Assembly (NCBI GenBank): GCA_036374995.1
Contig: DASUSS010000088.1
Location: forward strand, 1 to 24,288
Source: SH-MAG3 sp036374995
GTDB taxonomy: Bacteria; Gemmatimonadota; Gemmatimonadetes; Longimicrobiales; RSA9
Direction of reading: 5' to 3'
DNA: 24,288 nucleotides
Shown: one piece after another, positions 15,435-23,365 of the stretch
Layout of the letters: every line of letters starts with the position of its first letter
Position numbering within the stretch: position 1 is the stretch's first letter
Translations under genes and position numbers: made by a program
The notes under the pieces: generated by a model
What the model saw: the letters and a program-made list of their open reading frames with translations, nothing else
The model's database searches: none
What the model was told of the DNA's origin: nothing

Positions 15435-16754
15435 ATGGCCGAGCGCACCGCAATCGACATCGACGAGCTGCGCGAAGTGTGGTGGATGCTGTCCGCCGAG
15501 GACCGGCTCGAGGGGTTCCGACTGCTGGACGCGGGCGCCGCGGGCGAGTTCTTCGTCGACCTGGATCCGCACGACCAGGCCGAGCTGCTACTCGCGCTCC
15601 GGCCGCAGGAGCGACGCACCTGGCTCCGACTCCTCGCGCCCGACGACGCCGCCGACCTCATCCAGGACGTCGACGACGAAGAGAAAGGGCCGCTGCTCGG
15701 CCTGCTCGACGACGCGTCGCGTCGCGAAGTCACCGCGCTGCTGGCCTACGCCGAGGACGAGGCCGGCGGCCTCATGTCCTCCCGCTTCGCCCGCGTCCGC
15801 CCCGACATGACCGTCGACGAGGCGATCAGCTACCTGCGCCGACAGGCCGCAGCCGGCATCGAGCTCGAGACCATCTACTACAGCTATGTGCTCGAGGCCG
15901 ACCAGCGCCTCATCGGCGTCGTCTCCTTTCGCTCGCTCTTCGCACTGCCCGGCGCCCAGCGCGTGCGCGACATCATGGTCACCGACTTCGTCGCGGTCCA
16001 CGAGGAAATGGACCAGGAGCACGTCGCCCGACTGTTCGCCGAGTATGACGTCATCGCCCTGCCCGTCACCGATTCCGCCGGCCGCATGAAGGGCATCGTC
16101 ACCGTCGACGACATCGTCGACGTCGTCGAGGAGGAGGCCACCGAGGACGCCCACAAGTTCGGCGGCCTCGAGGCCCTCGAGCTTCCCTATCTCCGCACCG
16201 GACTGCTCGCCCTCGTCCGCAAGCGCGCCGGCTGGCTCGTCCTCCTCTTCCTCGGGGGCATGCTCACCGCCACCGCGCTCGGTCAGTTCCAGGGCAGCAT
16301 CGAAGCTCTGCCGTTCCTCACCCTCTTCATCCCGCTCATCATCGCGAGCGGCGGCAACTCCGGATCTCAGGCCTCCACGCTCGTCATTCGCGCCATGGCC
16401 ATGGACGAGGTGCGACTCCGCGACTGGTGGCGCGTCGCCCGCCGCGAGATCCTCTCCGGCCTCGTGCTCGGCGGCGTCCTCGGCGCCATCGGCTTTCTCC
16501 GCGTCCTCCTGTTCCCCGGCTCCATCGCCGACCTCGGTCAGACCGCCGTCCTGCTCATGGGCATCACCATGACCATCAGCCTCCTCGGCGTCGTCCTGTT
16601 CGGCACCCTCGTCGGTTCCATGCTCCCCTTCATCCTGCGCCGCGTCGGCCTCGATCCCGCCTCCGCTTCCGCTCCCCTCGTCGCCACCCTCGTCGACGTG
16701 ACCGGGCTCCTGATCTACTTCCTCGCCGCCGCCTGGCTGCTCCGCCAGATCTAG
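15435..16754 (+). CDS. mgtE: MgtE-family magnesium channel
   Basis: A dimeric inner-membrane Mg2+ channel gated by cytoplasmic Mg2+ sites. The 439-residue product has the acidic helical N-domain (about 1-125, ADDAADLIQDVDDEEKG-type repeats), two CBS domains (about 128-245, with GVVSFRSLF and GIVTVDDIVDVV), a connecting helix and five membrane spans. Pore motifs are visible: PLIIASGGNSGSQAS and DPASASAPLVATLVDVTGLL, the latter holding the Asp of the ion path. The length is near the family norm. It stands alone between the receptor, which diverges from it, and a repeat-filled gap. Its intergenic region contains a Pho-box-like site, so a link to phosphate control is possible but its own promoter suggests otherwise. 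Confidence 0.95.
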   Translation: MAERTAIDIDELREVWWMLSAEDRLEGFRLLDAGAAGEFFVDLDPHDQAELLLALRPQERRTWLRLLAPDDAADLIQDVDDEEKGPLLGLLDDASRREVTALLAYAEDEAGGLMSSRFARVRPDMTVDEAISYLRRQAAAGIELETIYYSYVLEADQRLIGVVSFRSLFALPGAQRVRDIMVTDFVAVHEEMDQEHVARLFAEYDVIALPVTDSAGRMKGIVTVDDIVDVVEEEATEDAHKFGGLEALELPYLRTGLLALVRKRAGWLVLLFLGGMLTATALGQFQGSIEALPFLTLFIPLIIASGGNSGSQASTLVIRAMAMDEVRLRDWWRVARREILSGLVLGGVLGAIGFLRVLLFPGSIADLGQTAVLLMGITMTISLLGVVLFGTLVGSMLPFILRRVGLDPASASAPLVATLVDVTGLLIYFLAAAWLLRQI

Positions 16755-16950
16755 CGGACGCGGCACCAGATTTCAGAAACGGCGCAGCGACCCATTTCAT
16801 TTCCAGCGCCTCACTGCCGTACGCGCAGAGCGGGCGCCCGCGCGCCCGCCGGCGCGGAAACGCCCTCGTTCACACACCCGCCGGGAGTGCCCCGACCGGG
16901 GCGTTTCCATGGCCCGCTGCACCGTTTCTGAAATCTGGTGCCGCGTCCGC
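16754..16950. repeat. Long inverted repeat (36 bases) with nested hairpin
   Basis: A 36-base arm (16754-16789, starting GCGGACGCGGCACCAG) is repeated in reverse complement at 16915-16950 with a single mismatch (C/T, tolerable as a wobble on one strand). Inside it, GGAAACGCCC (16856-16865) pairs with GGGCGTTTCC (16899-16908). The first base of the arm is the last base of the mgtE stop codon. The whole is 197 bases, with no reading frame of interest. It resembles a small non-autonomous element (MITE) or a large RNA structure. No target-site duplication is visible at the borders. Confidence 0.82.
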
Positions 16951-16952
16951 AA

Positions 16953-16973
16953 ATCCGTTGCGGCACAACGGAT
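16953..16973. repeat. Perfect 8-base-pair hairpin next to the long inverted repeat
   Basis: ATCCGTTG (16953-16960) pairs with CAACGGAT (16966-16973) around CGGCA. It starts two bases after the end of the 36-base arm. With the preceding structure it fills most of the 344-base gap between mgtE and the receiver gene. It has no U-tract; the rest of the gap, 16974-17098, shows only the ribosome site of the next gene. Confidence 0.6.
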
Positions 16974-17098
16974 CTCAGCCGACGCCCGGCTCGTCCGAGA
17001 CGCCGCGAATGGCATGAACTCTGCACTAACGTGTTGTGGCGCAATACTTTAGACGTCGCGGCAGCCCACTTGCGGCCGTGACCGGAAAGGAGCAGAAC

Positions 17099-17494
17099 AT
17101 GGCCAGGACGGTCCTCGTCGCGGACGACGAACTGCTCACTGCCGAGATGCTCGCGCTGATGCTGGCGTTCCGCGGATTCGAGGTCGTCTGTGCGCACGAC
17201 GGCATCGAAGCGCTCCAGCTCGCACTGGAGCACCGGCCGGACGTCATTCTTCTCGATGTGCTGATGCCGGAGCTGGAGGGTGTCGACGTCGTCCGCGCCG
17301 TACGCAATCACGGTGACCTGGCACGGATCCCCGTCGTCCTGTTCAGCTCCTGCGACGAATGCGAGGTGAACTGGCGGGAGGCCGGAGCGAACCTGTTCCT
17401 GCAGAAGCCGATCAATGTCCTGAAGCTGCCCGAGCTGGTCGAGCGGCTGCTCGAGGATGGGCCGCCGCCCGAGCCCGTCCGCGTCGCCGCCTGA
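17099..17494 (+). CDS. Single-domain response regulator
   Basis: A 131-residue receiver domain with no output domain, of the CheY/Spo0F kind. Acidic pair D9-D10 (VADDE), phospho-acceptor D53 (LLDVLMPELEG), S83/S84 at the Thr/Ser switch position and K103 (LQKPIN) are all in place. A Cys-rich FSSCDECEV loop follows the fourth strand. The ATG at 17099 follows AAAGGAG by 8 bases; the frame opens 63 bases earlier but lacks a ribosome site there. No kinase gene is adjacent, so its partner is unknown. Confidence 0.9.
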   Translation: MARTVLVADDELLTAEMLALMLAFRGFEVVCAHDGIEALQLALEHRPDVILLDVLMPELEGVDVVRAVRNHGDLARIPVVLFSSCDECEVNWREAGANLFLQKPINVLKLPELVERLLEDGPPPEPVRVAA

Positions 17495-17585
17495 GCCTGC
17501 GGACAGCCTGCGGACCACCCTTCACTTTACGCTTTGCTCCATCCAGCCATGGTCCGCGGGCACGGAGCCTGTAGATTGGAGCCCA

Positions 17586-17610
17586 CGGGCGGCCACGTCC
17601 TTGCCGCCCG
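17586..17610. other. Hairpin in the convergent gap between the receiver and EVE genes
   Basis: CGGGCGG (17586-17592) pairs with CCGCCCG (17604-17610) around 11 bases. It lies between two convergent genes and could act as a two-way terminator, but there is no U-tract. The rest of 17495-17697 holds no gene that I can see. Confidence 0.35.
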
Positions 17611-17697
17611 CATCGCAAAAACACCCGTTTCGGCGCGCCGCCTGTGGAAATCCGATGGTCGAAACGGCCGTAACCGTAGAATGGAGCCAGGTCCGCG

Positions 17698-18105
17698 TTA
17701 TTTGGTTCCGCTCACCTTCAGGACCCGCTCGAGCTGCTCCGGCGTAACCGGCTGCACCGCGACCCGCGGCATTCTCACGAACGACATTCCGCTCAGGACG
17801 GGATCCTGCTTCAGCTCCGCGAGCGGCAGCGGGCGCGCGAGCTTCTTCACCGGCTCGACGTCGACGACGACGCGGTCCTTCGCCTTCGGGTCGGGGCGGT
17901 GGGCGTCGGAGACGCGGGCGATGCCGACGAGCGCCTTGTCGGGTGCGGTGTGGTAGATGAGAACGGTGTCACCGACCTCGCACGCGCGCAGGTTGCGCTG
18001 TGCCTGTGCGTTCTTGACACCGTCCCACACCGCACTGCCGGCCTTCTCCAGCTCGGCCCAGCCGTAGTCTTCCGGATCGGCGAGGAACGCCCAGGTGCTG
18101 GCCAT
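17698..18105 (-). CDS. EVE-domain (PUA-like) protein
   Basis: A small 135-residue cytoplasmic protein with an EVE domain, a PUA-like fold that in studied members binds modified bases in DNA or RNA. The start MASTWAFLADPEDYGWAELEK, the basic aromatic and Ala-rich segment VGDTVLIYHT, and GIARVSDAH followed by VVVDVEPVKKL fit the family (typical length about 140). The ATG at 18105 is one base after the aldolase stop (TGACATG), so the two genes are co-translated. No methylase or nuclease lies nearby, so a defence role is not supported here. Confidence 0.85.
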   Translation of the reverse strand: MASTWAFLADPEDYGWAELEKAGSAVWDGVKNAQAQRNLRACEVGDTVLIYHTAPDKALVGIARVSDAHRPDPKAKDRVVVDVEPVKKLARPLPLAELKQDPVLSGMSFVRMPRVAVQPVTPEQLERVLKVSGTK

Positions 18106-18106
18106 G

Positions 18107-19366
18107 TCATGCGCTCGCTCTGCTGGTGTTTTCGAGGTAGTCCGCGCAGCACGCGCGGATTTCGTCATCGGTGAGCACGCGGCTGGTGCGTTTGGCGAGT
18201 CCGAACACGTGCTGCGCGAGGCCTTCGTCACCGGCGTCGTAGCCGTGGGAGCCGAGCCAGTGCTTCACGTTGGACATGCCGCTCACGTGACTGATCTCGA
18301 TGCGCTGGCGCAGGCCGAACTCGCCGGCGGGCACGCCCGAGTACACGCGGTCGACGAGCCAGTCGTCGCCTTTCGCCTGGGCCTTGATGATGGCGGCCGC
18401 GTGGACGCCGGTGCCGGTGCGGAAAGCGTCGACACCGAAGACGGGGTAGCTGGGCGGGATCGGCACGCCCGTCGCGCGCGAGACGGCCTGCACGTAGTCG
18501 GGCAGGCGCGAGAGGTCGCAGTCATGCAGCCCCAGCAGCTTCAGGTTGACGAGCAGCAGGTCCATCTCGGTATTGCCGACGCGCTCGCCGATGCCGAGCG
18601 CGGTAGCGTGCACGCGGTCGGCACCGGCCTCGATGGCGGCGAGCGTGTTCGCGAGGCCGAACCCGCGGTCGCGGTGGCCGTGCCAGTCCAGCCTCACCGG
18701 TTTGCCGGTCGGCGCGATGACGTCATCGCGGATGAAGCGGACGAGCGCACTCGCGCCGTGCGGAGTGGCATGGCCGACGGTATCCGCCAGGCAGATGCGG
18801 GTTGCACCGCAGTCGATGGCGAGCGTATAGAGCGCCTTCAGCGTGTCGGGTCTCGCACGCGTCGTATCCTCGGTCACGTACATGACCGACAGGCCCTCGC
18901 TGACGGCGAAGCGCACCGCGTCCTCGGTCACGGCCAGCATGCGGTCGAGCGTCCAGTCCTCGGCATACTGACGGATCGGCGAGGAGCCGATGAACGTGCA
19001 GGCCTCGATCGGTACGCCGGTTTCCTGGACGATGCGTGCGATCGGCTCGATGTCGGCGCGCACGGTGCGCGCCGCGCAGTTCGCGGCGATCGGCAGCCGC
19101 TCACGGCCGATCTCCTGTGCGAGCGCCCGCACATCGGCCTGAGCGCGCGGCCCTGCGCCCGGCAGTCCGATGTCGGCGGTGTGGATTCCCAGCTCGCACA
19201 TGAGATGGAGGATCTCGATCTTCGCGCCGATCGGCGGGTCCGTGACGGACGGGCACTGGAGGCCGTCGCGCAGTGTCTCGTCATCCAGCTCGATGGGTCG
19301 GGGCGGCGCGTGATCGGCCTCGATGCCGGCCGCGTTCCAGTCGTGGATCAGCTCGTGCTGCTGCAT
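18107..19366 (-). CDS. Isopropylmalate/homocitrate synthase-like aldolase
   Basis: A DRE-TIM metallolyase of 419 residues, one TIM-barrel domain that condenses acetyl-CoA with an oxo-acid, or cleaves an acyl-CoA. It has ELDDETLRDGLQ (about 27-37), the barrel segment LDWHGHRDRGFGLANTLAA with metal-binding His, and GIGERVGNTEMDLLL. The sequence has DGLQ where many synthases have DGEQ; DGLQ is typical of HMG-CoA-lyase-type members, so the reaction is uncertain. The C-terminus is too short for the LeuA regulatory domain. The ATG at 19366 has GAGG upstream. It is followed by the EVE gene after one base and preceded by a TTGACA promoter. Confidence 0.85.
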   Translation of the reverse strand: MQQHELIHDWNAAGIEADHAPPRPIELDDETLRDGLQCPSVTDPPIGAKIEILHLMCELGIHTADIGLPGAGPRAQADVRALAQEIGRERLPIAANCAARTVRADIEPIARIVQETGVPIEACTFIGSSPIRQYAEDWTLDRMLAVTEDAVRFAVSEGLSVMYVTEDTTRARPDTLKALYTLAIDCGATRICLADTVGHATPHGASALVRFIRDDVIAPTGKPVRLDWHGHRDRGFGLANTLAAIEAGADRVHATALGIGERVGNTEMDLLLVNLKLLGLHDCDLSRLPDYVQAVSRATGVPIPPSYPVFGVDAFRTGTGVHAAAIIKAQAKGDDWLVDRVYSGVPAGEFGLRQRIEISHVSGMSNVKHWLGSHGYDAGDEGLAQHVFGLAKRTSRVLTDDEIRACCADYLENTSRASA

Positions 19367-19396
19367 GGGACCTCGCCCGGAATGACGTGATCTCGC

Positions 19397-19426
19397 AAAA
19401 TGGTCTCCGCCGCGCGAGGTTGTCAA
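19397..19426 (-). promoter_or_regulatory. Candidate promoter of the aldolase-EVE operon
   Basis: On the minus strand TTGACA (19426-19421), an 18-base spacer and CATTTT (19402-19397, 3 of 6) precede the aldolase ATG by about 30 bases. The -35 is a perfect match. The region is shared with the divergent M20 peptidase gene. Confidence 0.45.
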
Positions 19427-19476
19427 ACGGCCGCAGCGCCGCGCTGCGCACCGGTGCAAGGCGAACGAGGAGACGA

Positions 19477-20652
19477 ATGCAGGCGAACATCGAGTCCCGG
19501 TCCCGCGTGCTGGATACCGCACGAGCGTGCATCCGCGAGACGGATGACCTCACGCTGAAGCACATGTGCGATGCGACCGCGATCCCGGCGCCGGGCGGCG
19601 CCGAGGCCGCGCGCGGGCGCTGGTTCGCCGACCGGCTGCACGACCTCGGGCTCTCGCCCATGACGGATGCCGCGGGCAACGTGTACGCGGTCACGCCGTG
19701 CGCGGACCCGGCCGCGGGCCAGCTCGTCATCGCAGCGCATCTCGACACGGTCTTCGCCCCGGGCACGACCGTCGACGTGCGGCGCGACGCGACACGGATC
19801 ACGGCCCCCGGCATTTCCGACAATGCGCGCGGCCTCGCCGGAGCACTCGCGATTGCCCGCGCGCTGCACGCGACCGGCTGGCCGACGCGATCACCGGTCA
19901 CGTTCGTCGCCACGGTCGGTGAGGAGGGGGCCGGCGACCTGCGCGGCGTAAAGCACTACATCGGGCACAGCGGACAGCGTACGGCCGCGTTCATCGCGCT
20001 CGACGGCGCAGGCGCGTCGCGCATCATCAATGCGGGGGTCGGGTCGCGTCGCGTCCGGGTCACGTTCTGCGGCGCGGGCGGCCACTCGTGGTCGGACTGG
20101 GGCGTGCCGAACGCGATCCATGCGGCCGGCCGCGCCATAGCCGCGCTCGCCGCGCTGCCGCTGAAAGCGGCGCCGCGCACCACGCTCAGCGTCGGTCGCA
20201 TTGCGGGCGGCACGAGCATCAACGCAATTCCGGGCGAGGCCTGGTTCGAGGTGGACCTGCGCAGCGAGGCGCTCGCGCCACTGCGCGATCTGGAGGCTGC
20301 GGTGCGGCAGGCGATCGAGCGCGCCCGCGGCGCCGAGGCCGGTGCTCGCGAGCTGACGGTTGCCGTCGAAGTGTTCGGCGACCGCCCGGCGGGTCGGACG
20401 GATGAGTCGCACGCGCTCGTGCGTGCGGCGATCGGCGCAACGCGCAACATCGGCCTCACCCCCGAGCTTGCGAGCTCGAGCACCGATGCGAACGTGCCCA
20501 TGTCCGTGGGGATTCCCGCGATCGCGATCGGAGCCGGCGGCGACTCCGGCGGGACTCACACGTTGCGGGAGTGGTACGACAACCGCGGAGGCGCTGCGGG
20601 CCTCGAGCGCGCGCTGCTGGTCGTGCTGGAGACGGCCGGCATCGCCGGCTGA
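19477..20652 (+). CDS. M20-family metallopeptidase
   Basis: A zinc-dependent exopeptidase of 391 residues, similar to PepT/acetylornithine-deacetylase types, that removes residues from small peptides or acylated amino acids. Metal and catalytic residues are visible: H88 and D90 (AAHLDTVF), D115 (GISDNARG), E149/E150 (TVGEEGAGDL), D176 (ALDGAG), and the C-terminal His (GGTHTLREWYD). A dimerisation domain is inserted around 190-300 (CGAGGHSW). The ATG at 19477 follows GAGGAG by 5 bases; the frame is open earlier but antisense to the aldolase. It diverges from the aldolase by 110 bases and converges on the nucleotidyltransferase. The substrate is unknown. Confidence 0.92.
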   Translation: MQANIESRSRVLDTARACIRETDDLTLKHMCDATAIPAPGGAEAARGRWFADRLHDLGLSPMTDAAGNVYAVTPCADPAAGQLVIAAHLDTVFAPGTTVDVRRDATRITAPGISDNARGLAGALAIARALHATGWPTRSPVTFVATVGEEGAGDLRGVKHYIGHSGQRTAAFIALDGAGASRIINAGVGSRRVRVTFCGAGGHSWSDWGVPNAIHAAGRAIAALAALPLKAAPRTTLSVGRIAGGTSINAIPGEAWFEVDLRSEALAPLRDLEAAVRQAIERARGAEAGARELTVAVEVFGDRPAGRTDESHALVRAAIGATRNIGLTPELASSSTDANVPMSVGIPAIAIGAGGDSGGTHTLREWYDNRGGAAGLERALLVVLETAGIAG

Positions 20653-20703
20653 TCAGTGCGCTCGGCGTCGCACCCGGGATCGCCGGCATCGCCGGCTGAT
20701 CAG
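20635..20703. repeat. 22-base direct repeat at the ends of two convergent genes
   Basis: GCCGGCATCGCCGGCTGATC plus AG occurs at 20635-20656 and again at 20682-20703, 47 bases apart. The first copy holds the last codons and stop of the M20 peptidase (GIAG-stop). The second, out of that frame's reading, holds the stop of the minus-strand nucleotidyltransferase (TGA at 20702-20700). The 25 bases between show nothing else. It looks like a small duplication of the peptidase gene's 3' end. Confidence 0.75.
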
Positions 20704-21695
20704 ACCCCGCCGTCCACCTGGGAGTGACTCGCGATCGACACGACGCCGGTCACGCCGCGCACCGTCGCGTGGTCGCCGATCATGGAATCGTGCAGTGCGG
20801 CATCCTCGATCGTGACCGAGCGGCCGACGATGGTGTCGCGCAGCTTCGCCTTGCGCACGACACTGTCCGACTCGATCGTCACGTTCGGGCCGATCTCGGC
20901 ATCCTCGAGCGTGACGCCGTCCTCGATCCGGACCGGCTCGATGATGCGGACGTTGTGTCCGCCGTCCGGCTTGCGGCTGCGACCGGTCTCCAGCAGGAAC
21001 CGGTTCGTATCGATGAGCGTCTCGAGCTGGCCACAGTCGTACCAGCCGCCGACCTCCTCGACACGGATCTTCGCGCCGCGATCGATCATGTACTGGAACG
21101 CGTCCGTCAGGTAGTACTCGCCCGATTTGCCCTTCGGCCCTTCCATCGTCGCCTCGATGCCCTCGAACAGCAGCTTCCAGTCGCGGATGTAGTAGAGGCC
21201 GATGTTGGCGAGCTTCGAGATCGGGTCCGACGGCTTCTCGACGATCCGCTTCATGTTGCCGTCGGCATCCTTCACGATCACGCCGAAACGCTGGTAATCC
21301 TCTACTTCCTTAGCCCAGATCACCCCTGCCAGCTCTGCCGGCAGGCGCTTCACGAGCGAAAGGTCGGCATCGAACAGCGTGTCGACGAAGATGATGAGGA
21401 CATCCGAATCGACGTACGGCGCTGCCAGCTGGACGGCTCCTGCGGTCCCGTTCTGGACGGGCTGCTCGACGAAATGCGCCGTGAAGTCGGCGTACTCGCT
21501 GCGGATGTACGCCTCGATGCTGTCCTTCAGGTATCCGGTAATGAACACGGCCTCGGTGACGCCGAGCTCGCGCAGGTCGTCGAGGATGTAGCTCATGACG
21601 GGCCGACCGCCGACATGGAGCAGCGGCTTCGGCGTCGTATACGTGTGGGGCCGCAGCCGCGTGCCCTTGCCCGCGAGCGGAATGATGACTTTCAC
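20700..21695 (-). CDS. Sugar-phosphate nucleotidyltransferase
   Basis: A cytoplasmic enzyme of 331 residues that couples a sugar-1-phosphate to an NTP to make an NDP-sugar for cell-envelope polymers. The Rossmann-like domain has the signature LAGKGTRLRPHTYTTPKPL and later FVDTLFDADLSLV and FGVIVKDADG. The last 80 residues (DGVTLEDAEIGPNVTIE onward) form a left-handed beta-helix of hexapeptide repeats, as in GlmU- and RmlA-long-type enzymes. Its exact sugar and nucleotide are not certain. The GTG at 21695 shares one base with the DUF296 stop (TAGTG), with AGGA upstream. Confidence 0.9.
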   Translation of the reverse strand: MKVIIPLAGKGTRLRPHTYTTPKPLLHVGGRPVMSYILDDLRELGVTEAVFITGYLKDSIEAYIRSEYADFTAHFVEQPVQNGTAGAVQLAAPYVDSDVLIIFVDTLFDADLSLVKRLPAELAGVIWAKEVEDYQRFGVIVKDADGNMKRIVEKPSDPISKLANIGLYYIRDWKLLFEGIEATMEGPKGKSGEYYLTDAFQYMIDRGAKIRVEEVGGWYDCGQLETLIDTNRFLLETGRSRKPDGGHNVRIIEPVRIEDGVTLEDAEIGPNVTIESDSVVRKAKLRDTIVGRSVTIEDAALHDSMIGDHATVRGVTGVVSIASHSQVDGGV

Positions 21696-22123
21696 TATCC
21701 TGTCCTCGTTCTCTGTAGCACGGCGGCGCGGCCGAACGGCAGCACGCGCGTCTCCGCCGCGACCTGAACGGCGATCTCGGCTCGGCCCGCGCAGACCGCC
21801 TGGTAGACGCGCCCGCCCAACAGCGAGCAGTCGGGTCTCGCGAGGATGCCCCGGAGCTGAGGGTATGGCTCGCCATCGACCAGCGTGATCGATCCGGCCA
21901 GCGAGCACGCCTCGAGCGGCATCGTGATGCGGGTCCGGCCGTGCGCGCCGGCGGCCGCTCCGGCTGCGCCCAGCTCGACTTCGGAGACGGTGCCGGTGCC
22001 GCTCAGGACGGCAGCCTCGATCTCGTGGTCGCGCGCGAACTGGATCAGGCAACGCACCACTTCATCGCCGGGTTCCAGGATCAGAAGGAACCCGAAATCG
22101 GTATAGGAGACGTTCAGGCGCAC
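21695..22123 (-). CDS. DUF296/PPC-domain protein
   Basis: A 142-residue protein of the PPC (plants and prokaryotes conserved, DUF296) family, a trimeric fold found alone in bacteria and with AT-hooks in plants. LILEPGDEVVRCLIQFARDHEIEAAVLSG and LRGILARPDCSLLGGRVYQAV are typical family segments. No AT-hook is seen. The start is a GTG (22123) that overlaps its own GGAGG, so the ribosome-site spacing is poor; no better start exists in frame. It is translationally coupled to the nucleotidyltransferase. Its role is unknown. Confidence 0.8.
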   Translation of the reverse strand: MRLNVSYTDFGFLLILEPGDEVVRCLIQFARDHEIEAAVLSGTGTVSEVELGAAGAAAGAHGRTRITMPLEACSLAGSITLVDGEPYPQLRGILARPDCSLLGGRVYQAVCAGRAEIAVQVAAETRVLPFGRAAVLQRTRTG

Positions 22124-22238
22124 CTCCGGGTGCCGATGGGCGCGCCGAAGATAGCAATTCCCGAGCCCGCGTCAACGTGGCTCGGATCTCGCCATCTGCG
22201 GGCCGCTGGACTAGGTTGGGTCGATTGAGGAGGCGAAC

Positions 22239-22961
22239 ATGATCAGGCGATGCATGCTCGGTCTCGCACTGCTGGCGGTGCCGGTCGCGGCCGCGGCGCA
22301 GCAGGCGGCGGACGAGCCCAGGACCATCACGGTGAGCGCACAGGGCACGGTCGAGAAGGAACCCGAGATCGGTGTCGTGATGCTGGCCGTCGAGAGCGAG
22401 GCTGTAACCGCGCGCGCTGCCGCGGACGCGAATGCGGAGCGGATGACGCAACTCGTCGCGGCGCTGCGGCGCGCGGGCGTGGCCGACCGCGACATCCGGA
22501 CGCTGTCGTACGAGCTGCGGCCGGAGTACTCGCGTCAGCCGGAGCGCACCGACGAGCCTCCGCGCATTGCGGGGTATCGCGCGATCAACATGGTGCAGGT
22601 GACCGTCGACACCGTGTCGCGACTGGGCGGAATCATCGATGCCGCGATCGGCAGCGGCGCGAACCGCGTCACCAATGTCAGCTTCAGGCTGCGCGATGCT
22701 CACGGCGCGCACATCGAGGCGGCGGCGATTGCCATGCGGAATGCGCGACGCGAAGCCGAGGCACTCGCGGAGGCCGCAGGCGAGCGGCTGGGTCCCGCAC
22801 TGAACATCAGCACCGGCGGCTACCAGACACCACCACCCATGCCCATGTATGCCGCACGTGCCGAAATGGATATGGCCGTCGCAGCGACGCCGGTCGAGAC
22901 CGGCACACTCACGGTCGTGGCGACCGTGAACGTCGTCTACCAGCTCGCGGGATCGCGGTGA
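22239..22961 (+). CDS. SIMPL-domain (DUF541) periplasmic protein
   Basis: A 240-residue exported protein with a signal peptide (LGLALLAVPVAAAAQQ) and a SIMPL/DUF541 domain, seen as ITVSAQGTVEKEPEIG at its N-end and ARREAEALAEAAGERLGPALNI further on. Studied relatives (BP26, YggE) are periplasmic or membrane-associated and often form oligomers; their role is unclear. The ATG at 22239 has GGAGGCGAAC upstream. It begins an operon with the DUF1499 and lon genes and diverges from the DUF296 gene over a 115-base gap. Confidence 0.87.
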   Translation: MIRRCMLGLALLAVPVAAAAQQAADEPRTITVSAQGTVEKEPEIGVVMLAVESEAVTARAAADANAERMTQLVAALRRAGVADRDIRTLSYELRPEYSRQPERTDEPPRIAGYRAINMVQVTVDTVSRLGGIIDAAIGSGANRVTNVSFRLRDAHGAHIEAAAIAMRNARREAEALAEAAGERLGPALNISTGGYQTPPPMPMYAARAEMDMAVAATPVETGTLTVVATVNVVYQLAGSR

Positions 22962-23365
22962 AGCAGCCGCGCCGCCGTGGCTTCGTCGAGACGTCGCCCG
23001 ACGCGTCGGACCGGCGGCTGCGCGGCCGCACGTATGCCATCCCCTTCGACACGGTGTGGCAGGCCGCACTGCGCCTGACCAGCGGCGGGATGTTCCGCTG
23101 GACCTGCCACGAGGCCGACGATCAGGACGGCGTGATCATCGCCTCGACGAGATCGCTCGCGGGCGCCGTGCACGACGTCATGGTCCGGGTCGGGCTGGAC
23201 GAGAACGGCCAGACCCGCGTCGACGCATCCGCCCAGGCACGAAAGCCGCTCAGCGACTTCGGCCGCTCGAAGCGGCGCCTGCGCCGCTTCTTCCGCCGGC
23301 TCGACCGCGCACTCGCGGGCCGGCCCGCCCGCGCCTCGAAACGCGGAACCGAGGCGGTATCATGA
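22958..23365 (+). CDS. DUF1499-family protein
   Basis: A 135-residue protein starting at the GTG at 22958, which overlaps the SIMPL stop (GTGA). It has no signal peptide or membrane span. The central part RTYAIPFDTVWQAALRL, then DVMVRVGLDENGQTRVDASAQARKP and DFGRSKRRLRRFF follow the DUF1499 pattern, in which a late segment carries R-S and a helix with Arg/Asn. The function of DUF1499 is unknown. It is the middle gene of SIMPL-DUF1499-lon. Confidence 0.75.
   Translation: MKQPRRRGFVETSPDASDRRLRGRTYAIPFDTVWQAALRLTSGGMFRWTCHEADDQDGVIIASTRSLAGAVHDVMVRVGLDENGQTRVDASAQARKPLSDFGRSKRRLRRFFRRLDRALAGRPARASKRGTEAVS

Noticed and set aside
16754..16950. Complete insertion sequence
   Set aside because: Only 197 bases with no transposase frame and no visible target-site duplication; kept as an inverted-repeat element.
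17571..17688. Two similar GTAGATTGGAGCC / GTAGAATGGAGCC segments as promoters
   Set aside because: They face into a convergent gap, have no -35 at correct spacing and no gene to serve; may be a chance repeat.
17698..18105. EVE gene as part of a defence system
   Set aside because: No methyltransferase, nuclease or other defence gene lies nearby; its only partner is an aldolase.
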